Origin: Prevotellaceae bacterium
GTDB taxonomy: Bacteria > Bacteroidota > Bacteroidia > Bacteroidales > UBA932
Assembly (NCBI GenBank): GCA_031289385.1
Contig: JAITPP010000072.1
Coordinates: 1-7,638 of the forward strand
Direction of reading: 5' to 3'
Length of the DNA: 7,638 nucleotides
In this document: positions 1-6,093 of the stretch, one piece after another
How the letters are laid out: every line of letters begins with the position of its first letter
How positions within the stretch are numbered: the first letter of the stretch is position 1
Notes under the pieces: model-generated
What the model was told of the DNA's origin: nothing
The model's input: only the letters and a program-made list of their open reading frames with translations
The model's database searches: none
Position numbers and translations under genes: made by a program

Positions 1-2
1 TA

Positions 3-1613
3 AAAAATATTTATTTATCGTTTTTTTACGGAGCAAAAATCGGTATAATAGGGCTTAACGGCTCGGGAAAATCAAGTTTGCTGAAAATAATTGCGGGAAT
101 TGATAATGCAATACAAGGCGAAGTTGTTTTTGCGCCGGGCTATTCCGTAGGATATTTGGAACAAGAGCCGCAACTTGACGATACAAAAACAGTAAAAGAA
201 ACAGTTCAGGAAGGAGTTCAGGAAGTTGTTGATTTACTGAAAGAATATGAGAAAATTAACGCCGCTTTTGCAAATCCCGACGTATATGAAGATGCCGATA
301 AAATGAACGCTTTAATAGAAAAACAAGGCGAACTTACCGAAAAAATCGAACATGTAAACGGCTGGGAACTTGATAGTAAACTCGAACGGGCGATGGACGC
401 ATTGCGCTGTCCCGACGAAAATCAATCTGTGAGTGTTCTTTCGGGCGGCGAGCGGCGGCGAGTGGCGTTGTGCCGACTTTTGCTCAAAGAACCCGATGTA
501 CTTTTACTCGACGAGCCTACAAACCATTTAGATGCAGAATCAATACAATGGCTCGAAGCTCATTTACAGCAATATAAAGGAACTGTTATCGCCGTAACTC
601 ACGATAGATATTTTCTGGATAATGTTGCAGGCTGGATTCTTGAACTCGACAGAGGCGAAGGCATCCCTTGGAAAGGCAATTATTCGTCGTGGCTCTAACA
701 AAAAACAAAACGTTTGGAACAGGAAGAAAAGCAGGAAAGCAAACGCCGTAAAACGCTTGAACGCGAACTCGAATGGGTGCGAATGGCTCCAAAAGCGCGT
801 CATGCCAAAGCAAAAGCCCGTTTGTCGGCTTACGATAAAATGCTGAACGAAGATACAAAACAAAAAGACGAACGACTTGAAATATTTATTCCAAATGGAC
901 CTCGTTTAGGCAATAAAGTTATTGAAGTAGAAGGCGTTAAAAAATCGTATGACGGCAGAGTACTTTTCGAAAATCTTAACTTTTCGTTGCCGCCTACGGG
1001 AATTGTTGGAGTTATTGGACCTAACGGAGCAGGAAAAACAACGCTCATTCGCTTGATTATGGGCTTCGAACAACCCGACGAAGGCGATTTTTTGATTGGC
1101 GATACAGTCAAAATTTCGTATGTTGATCAGCAACACAAAAAAATTGACCCCGACAAAACCGTATTTGAAACAATATCCGAAAACAGCGAAATAATTAAAC
1201 TCGGCAATCGCGAAATGAACGCACGCGCTTACGTTTCGCGTTTCAATTTCAGCGGGGCTGATCAAGAAAAACTTTGCGGAGTGCTATCGGGCGGCGAGCG
1301 TAATCGCTTGCATTTGGCGCTCACGCTCAAAGATGAAGGCAACGTTCTTTTACTCGACGAACCTACCAACGATATTGATGTCAATACATTACGAGCTTTG
1401 GAAGAGGCTTTGGAAAATTTTGCAGGTTGTGCCGTTATTATTTCGCACGATCGTTGGTTTTTAGATCGCATAGCAACTCATATTCTTGCATTTGAAGGTG
1501 ATTCACAAGTTTATTTTTTCGAAGGCGGATATTCCGAATATGAAGAAAACAAAAAGAAACGACTCGGCGATATTACACCGCACAAAATAAAATATAAAAA
1601 ACTGATGGAGTAG
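3..1613 (+). pseudogene. ettA: EttA-type ABC-F translational throttle ATPase, 5'-partial, interrupted by an in-frame stop
   Basis: ABC-F proteins of the EttA type bind the ribosomal E site and gate the first steps of elongation according to ATP/ADP level. Two ABC domains read in one frame. The first has Walker A GLNGSGKS (51-74), signature LSGGERRR (438-461), Walker B LLLDEPTNHLD (501-533) and an H-loop THDRYFLD. The second has GPNGAGKT (1017-1040), LSGGERNRL (1284-1310), LLLDEPTNDID (1347-1379) and SHDRWFLD. Similarity to E. coli EttA as I recall it is strong throughout (for example GWILELDRGEGIPW, ELEWVR, GPRLG, RFNF). About 20 N-terminal codons lie left of the window. TAA at 696-698 interrupts the frame at the start of the inter-domain linker, after SSWL, where E. 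coli has SSWLEQK. The same frame continues with QKTKRLEQEE, so one GAA-to-TAA change explains it. Family identity is very sure. Whether this is a true pseudogene or a sequence error cannot be told here. Confidence 0.93.
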
Positions 1614-1617
1614 AATG

Positions 1618-1740
1618 ATTTACTATTGATTATTGATTATTGATTATTTACTATTAATTGTTAATTATTGATTATTGATTATTTACTATTTACTATTAAT
1701 TATTAATTGTTAATTATTGATTATTAATTGTTTACTATTT
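1618..1740. repeat. Phased heptamer array, 17 units
   Basis: From 1618 to 1736 the sequence divides without a gap into 17 seven-base units, followed by a partial unit ATTT. All fit [AG]TT[AGT]A[CT]T: ATTGATT six times, ATTTACT four, ATTAATT four, GTTAATT two and GTTTACT once. Every variant differs only at unit positions 1, 4 and 6. The array begins five bases after the ettA stop and runs into the 5' end of the ADP-ribosylglycohydrolase reading frame. Function is unknown. It could be a slippage-prone simple repeat or a spacer repeat common in the genome. Confidence 0.88.
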
Positions 1741-2521
1741 AAAAATAAAATTAAAATATTAGGAGCGATAATAGGCGACATAGTGGGTTCACGATTTGAA
1801 TTTGAAAACTATTTACATACAGATTTTGAACTATTTACAAACGATTGCGAATTTACCGATGATACAATTTGTACAATCGCGGTTGCAGATGCTTTGTTGA
1901 AAGGCATTACTTTTGAACAATCTCTGCTTTATTGGTGCAAAAAATATCCAAGCAGTTATGGAGGTTATTTTGCTTCATGGTTGCGTTCTCCCAATCCGTT
2001 GCCATATAATAGTTTTGGAAACGGCTCGGCAATGCGGGTTTCGCCCTGCGCTTGGTTGTCGAATGATAGAAATGCGGTGTTGAAAAATGCACGTTTGTCA
2101 GCCGAATGTACACACAATCATCCCGATGGCATCAAAGGCGCGATGGCTGTTGCTGATTGTATTTTTCATGCTCGTCAAGAATTTTGCTCAAAAGAAATAA
2201 TAAAAAACCTTATAAATCAAGAATATGGTTATAATTTGAATACAACTTGCGATGAAATCCGTAAGAATAACTACTTTAACGAAACGTGCCAAATTACAGT
2301 GCCGCAAGGCCATTGTTTGTTTTCTCGAAAGCAATGATTTTGAAAATGCAATACGATTAGCAATATCCATCGGCGGCGACAGCGACACCATTGCTGCCAT
2401 AACAGGAAGTATTGCAGAGGCTTATTACGATATTCCCGAAAATATCAAATCAACAGCATTAGAATATTTACCTCAAGAATTTATTGATGTATTGTCAGAT
2501 TTTAACAAACAGATAGAATAA
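1717..2521 (+). pseudogene. ADP-ribosylglycohydrolase (DraG family), frameshifted and lacking a normal start
   Basis: Members of this family remove ADP-ribose from proteins or small molecules using a two-metal site. The first part has the N-terminal hallmark LGAIIGDIVGSRFE, the metal-binding TDDT (1855-1866), GSAMRVSP, and HNHPDGIKGA. The last part, one frame over, has GGDSDTIAAITGSIAEA with metal-binding GGDSDT at 2372-2389. The junction reads CCG CAA GGC CAT. Removing one G at 2308/2309 restores VPQAIVCFLESNDFENA, the expected text, so a single-base insertion breaks the frame. The first frame stops at 2335-2337 after 206 codons. Repaired length is about 257-267 residues, normal for the family. 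No ATG or GTG lies near the expected start. The only candidate is TTG at 1717, whose first residues MIINCLLF come from the heptamer array. No ribosome-binding site or promoter is evident. Confidence 0.88.
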
Positions 2522-2611
2522 TTTATTATTTACTATTTATTATTTTTTTATTGATTATTACTATCAATTATTAAGTATTAATATCGAATTAGTAATTATT
2601 ATTTGTTAATT
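2521..2611. repeat. Degenerate heptamer repeat region between convergent genes
   Basis: Heptamers like those at 1618-1740 appear here in decayed form: ATTTATT, ATTTACT, ATTTATT, then a T-run, ATTGATT, and further units with indels, ending in GTTAATT. It fills the gap between the convergent ADP-ribosylglycohydrolase and DUF5131 genes, so similar repeat lies on both sides of the former. No convincing hairpin terminator was found in it. Confidence 0.55.
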
Positions 2612-3322
2612 TAAAGAAAAGTAGTTAATTCCCGCTTTTCGTGCTTGCGAATGTTGAAAGTGTCGTTGTATGTAATATAAGTGGTTGTTTTTTACAAATC
2701 GTGCACCTGTTTGTTTAAACCAAAACGAAATATTATTTTCTACACATAAATCATGAATTTCCATAATCCAATCAAAATTGCAAATGCGAGCGTCGTTGCC
2801 CGATTCTCCGCCAACAACAATTTGCTGCAACCACGAGCCAATATAAGGTTTCAAATTAATTCGCTCTAAAAGCGGCTCGCAGATAATGATTTTATGTTTT
2901 ATGGGCGAGGAAATATAAATGGGCAAACGAAAATCAGCCATATCCTGATTTTCAACGGTACAACAAATTGCAACATTTTCATAGCCATCGTGCCAATCAT
3001 TTGGTAATTCTATGTGCAGGCGATTGATACGTTTTGTTATTATAAGAAAAAATAAATCAGTACGTTCGCGTATCATTTTCCATGCTTCCGAACGCCATTT
3101 GTCGGCATCTTCAACAAAAAAATCGGAGGTAAAACAAGTGTAAACAGTTGTACCCGAAGTAATTTTATACTCACCGTTACGTTTTTTTTGTATTGGAATA
3201 TCAAAGTTTTTTGTTTTACTAACAATAGTACTGTCTATTCCGCGTTTTGAATCGCCGCGATATACAAAACAATGCTTACATCCCGCGCTAAGTTTATGAC
3301 AACCATGCCACGGATTCCACAT
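2606..3322 (-). CDS. DUF5131 family protein (phage Gp37/Gp68-like), three-Cys motif
   Basis: The protein begins MWNPWHGC and carries a CX6CX2C motif (Cys 8, 15 and 18 counted from this Met). It continues with the family landmarks YRGDSKRGID, TVYTCFTSDFF, ADKWRSEAWKMI, ITKRINRL, VENQDMADFRLP, HKIIICEPLLE, VVGGESG, FWFKQTGA and HSQARKAGI. The family is described from phage proteins and its Cys motif resembles those that hold the 4Fe-4S cluster in radical SAM enzymes. No reaction is established to my knowledge, and cluster binding here is inferred. I chose ATG at 3322 because conservation begins there. ATG at 3355 adds 11 residues and TTG at 3412 adds 30, neither looking conserved. With 238 residues and no internal stop it appears complete. 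It is convergent with the gene to its left, and no partner gene sits beside it on its strand. Confidence 0.85.
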   Translation of the reverse strand: MWNPWHGCHKLSAGCKHCFVYRGDSKRGIDSTIVSKTKNFDIPIQKKRNGEYKITSGTTVYTCFTSDFFVEDADKWRSEAWKMIRERTDLFFLIITKRINRLHIELPNDWHDGYENVAICCTVENQDMADFRLPIYISSPIKHKIIICEPLLERINLKPYIGSWLQQIVVGGESGNDARICNFDWIMEIHDLCVENNISFWFKQTGARFVKNNHLYYIQRHFQHSQARKAGINYFSLN

Positions 3323-3696
3323 TTTTGATTGTTTTTCGAGATAATTATTTAACATTTTATTATGCAATTTATCGGATTTATCTTTCAAAGATATGATAAT
3401 TAAGTTTATCAAGTTGTAAAGTTTGTCAAAGTAATCTGTGTAAATTTATTTTTTCTGTGTTTATCTGTGTGTTCTTTCAAATCAAAAATAGGTATTCAGT
3501 ATTTAGTCGTAATTGTTTCTTAATGCTTTTGTTTTATTGCAATTTGCTCAGCCTTTTTGTTCTTCATTTTCATACGTTTATAAAATATTATTTAAAATAA
3601 TCGAAAACGATATTAATTTGATTGTTTTTGCTAATTGCGACTTTTCTTGCAGGTGTCTTTAAAAAGAACTCCACGCCTAAAAAATTCAATTTACAA
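3323..3696. other. Gene-free AT-rich spacer between cdd and the DUF5131 gene
   Basis: I see no convincing gene on either strand. It holds the short direct repeats at 3402-3470 and a small hairpin-capable motif ATCGAAAACGAT near 3600. A slightly GC-richer patch lies at about 3637-3678, just beyond the cdd stop. On the minus strand this patch reads without stops for a couple of dozen codons but has no start and no recognisable domain. The promoter of the DUF5131 gene presumably lies in its left part, but no clear TAnnTTTG box was seen at a suitable distance. Confidence 0.6.
3402..3470. repeat. Short direct repeats: AAGTTT(A/G)TCAA and TCTGTGT words
   Basis: At 3402-3432 two copies of an AAGTTTRTCAA word (AAGTTTATCAA and AAGTTTGTCAA) flank a related AAGTTG. 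Immediately after come three copies of TCTGTGT at 3435-3441, 3454-3460 and 3464-3470. A fourth copy of the second word, within AAATCTGTGT, stands at 6039-6048. They look like a spacer repeat family rather than a promoter or terminator, and no function is claimed. Confidence 0.5.
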
Positions 3697-4182
3697 CTAC
3701 CGACTAAACTCTTCCAAATCAAAAGTAAAAGGCAGCATCAGGCTTACGCTTTCGATAGCAATAATTGATTTTGCGCCGCCCATTATGAGTTTTATTTTTG
3801 TTTTCTGACGATTTTCGCTTTCAACAAGCACTTGTCGGCACGAGCCGCAGGGATAAACCTCTTTATCGTTAATTTTATTATCAACTGCCGACGATACTGC
3901 TATTGCTTTTATGGCAACGTTAGGATATTTTGCATTTGCATAAAATACGGCAACACGCTCGGCGCATAATCCCGATGGATACGCATTGTTTTCTTGATTG
4001 CTTCCGGTTATTATTTCACCGTTTTCGAGCAATACTGCCGCGCCCACATTAAACTTAGAATAAGGCGCATACGAGGTTTTTGTAGCATTGTTTGCCGCTT
4101 CGAGCAAACGACGTTCGGTTTCGTCCATTTCGTTGATAGAATTGTAACGTTTTGCTTTGATATTTATTTCAAATTCATTCAT
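3697..4182 (-). CDS. cdd: Cytidine deaminase
   Basis: It deaminates cytidine and deoxycytidine to uridine and deoxyuridine in cytoplasmic pyrimidine salvage. The zinc site is clear: CAE at residues 73-75 and PCGSC at 111-115, giving ligands Cys73, Cys112 and Cys115 and the proton-shuttling Glu75. Three cysteine ligands mark the small homotetrameric (Bacillus-type) class rather than the E. coli dimeric HAE class. Substrate-binding Asn62 and Glu64 are in the motif GSNQENNAYPSGLCAE, and FNVGAA precedes it. At 161 residues it is somewhat longer than typical tetrameric enzymes of about 130-135, because of some 20 extra N-terminal residues. ATG at 4182 is the natural start. It is divergent from the glucosaminidase gene across a 113-nt spacer and stops with TAG at 3697-3699. 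Confidence 0.96.
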   Translation of the reverse strand: MNEFEINIKAKRYNSINEMDETERRLLEAANNATKTSYAPYSKFNVGAAVLLENGEIITGSNQENNAYPSGLCAERVAVFYANAKYPNVAIKAIAVSSAVDNKINDKEVYPCGSCRQVLVESENRQKTKIKLIMGGAKSIIAIESVSLMLPFTFDLEEFSR

Positions 4183-4184
4183 TT

Positions 4185-4192
4185 CAAACTTA
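4185..4192 (-). promoter_or_regulatory. Possible -7 box for cdd
   Basis: On the minus strand TAAGTTTG matches the Bacteroidetes TAnnTTTG element. It ends only two bases before the cdd ATG, so a transcript from it would be nearly leaderless. No clear -33 TTTG was found upstream. Chance occurrence in this AT-rich spacer is quite possible. Confidence 0.25.
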
Positions 4193-4272
4193 TTTTTGTT
4201 AATAATTCCATATAAAATTTACTGATAAAATAATTTATAGCCTGCACATTTAATATATTTTTATTATTTTAA

Positions 4273-4280
4273 TAACTTTG
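4273..4280 (+). promoter_or_regulatory. Probable -7 promoter box for the glucosaminidase gene
   Basis: TAACTTTG matches the Bacteroidetes primary-sigma -7 consensus TAnnTTTG and lies 15 nt before the ATG at 4296, which allows a short leader. The -33 region is poor: only AT-rich sequence with ATTTAAT near 4248. The call rests on the match and its position. Confidence 0.5.
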
Positions 4281-4295
4281 TAAAAAATTTTAGAT

Positions 4296-5282
4296 ATGAA
4301 AAAAGTTTATTTGCTATTTTTTACACTTGTATTATCGGCAAATTTTGTGTTTGCACAGAAGTTTACCCGCGAGCAATATATTGATAAATACAGTGCCATC
4401 GCCATTCGTCAAATGAAGGCTTACGGAATTCCTGCAAGCATAATATTGGCGCAGGCTTGTTTGGAATCGAACAATGGAAACAGTTCGTTAACTATCAGCG
4501 GAAAAAATCATTTCGGAATAAAATGTGCGGGCTGGCAAGGGCGTAAAGTTTATCACGACGACGATAAAGCCAACGAATGTTTTCGCGCTTACAATACCGA
4601 CGAAGAGTCGTTTGTTGACCATTCCGATTTTTTGCGTTATCGCCAGCGTTATGCTTTTTTGTTCGATTTGCCTGTCAGCGATTACAAAGGCTGGGCGCGA
4701 GGTTTGAAAAAAGCAGGTTATGCAACTGCGCCGACTTATGCCGAAATGTTGATAAAAATAATAGAAGATTTTCAACTTTATAAATATGATGACAAAAATT
4801 ATGTACCGTCTAAAACAGCAGCAACAACGGGCGATACGCACAGTTCGCCGAAACAAAATATTGAAGTTGTAAAAAAACCTTCGGAGGCAATGCGCGAATA
4901 TAATATTGATAATTTTGTGATTATTCTCAACCGCAATGTAAGTAAACGTAATGGAGTGAAGTATATAACTGCAAAATACAATGATACTTACGAGCGAATA
5001 GGGGATGAGTTTAAATTAACAGCATCGCAACTTCGAAAATATAATGACGATGCAAAAACCGCGCAACCCAATCAAGGCGATGTAGTTTATATTGCAGCAA
5101 AAAAATCGAAAGCGGGCAAAGATTTTCCAATGCACGTTGCCGACGCAGGCGAAACCTTACGCGGAATTTCTCAACTATACGGCGTCAAATTAAGCGATTT
5201 ATGCAAAAAAAATAATCTGGAAAAAAATGCCGTTCTTGACGAAGGACAAACAATTTATCTTAGAAATGATTTGAAAAAATAA
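4296..5282 (+). CDS. Secreted glucosaminidase (FlgJ/LytG-like) with C-terminal LysM
   Basis: A peptidoglycan hydrolase predicted to cleave N-acetylglucosaminyl bonds in the periplasm. Residues 1-20 form a signal peptide (KK, a hydrophobic core, then FVFA before Gln21). Residues about 25-163 form the glucosaminidase domain: GIPASIILAQACLESNNG with the probable catalytic Glu57, then KNHFGIKC, the CFRAYN region, SFVDHSDFLR, YKGWARGLKKAGYAT and YAEMLIKIIE. A Ser/Thr/Lys-rich linker follows. A weak LysM-like unit spans about 221-266 (KYNDTYERIGDEF, QLRKYND, GDVVYI). A clear LysM spans about 279-323 (AGETLRGISQLYGVKLSDL, KNNL, GQTIYL), which should bind glycan chains. The 328-residue protein appears intact. 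ATG at 4296 lies 15 nt after a good -7 box, and the gene is monocistronic here. Family assignment is firm, but the exact bond cleaved is inferred. Confidence 0.93.
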   Translation: MKKVYLLFFTLVLSANFVFAQKFTREQYIDKYSAIAIRQMKAYGIPASIILAQACLESNNGNSSLTISGKNHFGIKCAGWQGRKVYHDDDKANECFRAYNTDEESFVDHSDFLRYRQRYAFLFDLPVSDYKGWARGLKKAGYATAPTYAEMLIKIIEDFQLYKYDDKNYVPSKTAATTGDTHSSPKQNIEVVKKPSEAMREYNIDNFVIILNRNVSKRNGVKYITAKYNDTYERIGDEFKLTASQLRKYNDDAKTAQPNQGDVVYIAAKKSKAGKDFPMHVADAGETLRGISQLYGVKLSDLCKKNNLEKNAVLDEGQTIYLRNDLKK

Positions 5283-5306
5283 AATATTGATTCAAAATAA
5301 TTTAAT

Positions 5307-5334
5307 AATATAATATCTCTTGTATTATTATATT
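5307..5334 (+). terminator. Possible A/T-only hairpin after the glucosaminidase gene
   Basis: AATATAATA (5307-5315) pairs perfectly with TATTATATT (5326-5334) around a 10-nt loop, 25 nt after the stop codon. The stem contains no G-C pairs, so it is weak, and such matches are easy to find by chance in this sequence. No other terminator candidate lies closer. Confidence 0.2.
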
Positions 5335-5658
5335 TACTGTTAATATATTTTTTTGTTTCGTCTTCTCAATATACATTGATATTTTACTTGAACTGTGAAT
5401 ATATAAATGCTTATAACTAAATTATTTACTATATTGACTATTTTCAGTTACAATATAAATAAATATATTACTGTAATAATCAAATATTTGGCATTTTCTA
5501 CGTGAAGTTTATAGCATATAAAAACTAAAATAGTATTATGTTTAACAATCATACTGTAAAATATTTAATATGTAATTTATTGATAATTTATAAAACTTTT
5601 TTCAGTTTTAAATTTTAATATATTGTCAAAATATATATTTAATATTTTGTTTATTTTT

Positions 5659-5721
5659 GGTAGGGTAGGGCATGAGTAAATTTTGTTGCTAACCTCACTG
5701 TTGTACAACCCAATAATCGTG
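5659..5721. other. GC-richer island of unknown nature in an AT-rich spacer
   Basis: The segment opens with GGTAGGGTAGGG (5659-5670) and contains the perfect 10-nt palindrome GTTGTACAAC (5700-5709). On the minus strand 5654-5734 is free of stops for 27 codons (part reads LGCTTVRLATKFTHALPYQK) but has no start codon. It could be a decayed gene end, the relic of a mobile element, or a small structured RNA. I do not recognise it. Confidence 0.4.
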
Positions 5722-5918
5722 AAAATATTTTATTCTAAAATCATAGACGTAAACAACTATTACTGTTTTAGTTAATATATTTACTATTTTTATTTATGTG
5801 TTTTTGTTTATCGTTTCATTTCATATATTTTTAGAAATAAAAGATATGTAAATATCTATAATCTAAATTTTTAAGATATTGACTATTTTATAAATTGTTT
5901 TGCGATTCCTTTTGTTCT

Positions 5919-6025
5919 CCCACAAAGACACACATTTTTTTGTTATCCCGCAAAGACACTAAGGGCACAAAGATTATGAATATTTTATAAAAAATTCTTT
6001 GTTTTCTTCGTGTCTTTGTGGGATA
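5919..6025. repeat. Large imperfect inverted repeat with a third partial copy
   Basis: The arm at 5944-5975 (TATCCCGCAAAGACACTAAG then GGCACAAAGATT) matches the reverse complement of 5993-6025 at 27 of 33 aligned positions, leaving a 17-nt A/T loop. The core CCCACAAAGACAC also occurs directly at 5919-5931, giving three copies in about 107 nt. The element lies about 70 nt past the stop of the beta-barrel gene on the minus strand. It resembles an intergenic palindromic repeat. A transcript-ending or mRNA-protecting role is possible but there is no clean U-tract. Confidence 0.75.
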
Positions 6026-6093
6026 TTAAATTTATGCCAAATCTGTGTGCTAAAAAAACGTAAAAGAAATAATTAAATCTTTAATTATCAAAA

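Larger units (their letters stand above)
5283..5918. other. Long AT-rich region without genes
   Basis: Stops are dense in all six frames and no reading frame with a start is worth calling. The sequence is mostly short A/T words. TTTACTAT-like words related to the heptamers at 1618 recur (near 5424 and 5773), and a 14-nt direct repeat ATATTGACTATTTT is present at 5431-5444 and 5876-5889. The exception is the GC-richer island at 5659-5721. This could be a decayed former gene or a long non-coding spacer, and nothing decides between them. Confidence 0.6.

Noticed and set aside
564..863. Minus-strand reading frames opposite ettA
   Set aside because: They lie wholly over strongly conserved ABC-F coding sequence, show no domain, and are out-of-frame shadows.
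714..1613. Separate gene for a single-ABC protein starting at TTG 714
   Set aside because: The reading frame is continuous with the upstream half from 699 onward, and the text before 714 still matches EttA, so this is the rear of one broken gene and not an independent start.
1618..1740. CRISPR array
   Set aside because: The units are contiguous 7-mers with no spacers, far from the repeat-spacer layout of CRISPR, and no cas genes are near.
2252..2521. Independent small gene downstream of the first ADP-ribosylglycohydrolase frame
   Set aside because: Its C-terminal 70 residues are the missing end of that enzyme. The first residues before the frameshift point are out-of-frame text.
2616..2640. 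GAAAAG...CTTTTC hairpin as a shared terminator for the convergent genes
   Set aside because: The stem is six pairs with a 13-nt loop, lies inside the DUF5131 coding end, and has no adjacent T-run in a useful position.
3637..3678. Possible protein remnant after cdd (minus-strand text reading LGVEFFLKTPARKVAI)
   Set aside because: No start codon, only a couple of dozen open codons, and no family recognised. Kept only as a remark on the spacer.
4488..4856. Minus-strand reading frame inside the glucosaminidase gene
   Set aside because: It is antisense to a conserved catalytic domain and its translation is low-complexity hydrophobic and Cys-rich text with no family features.
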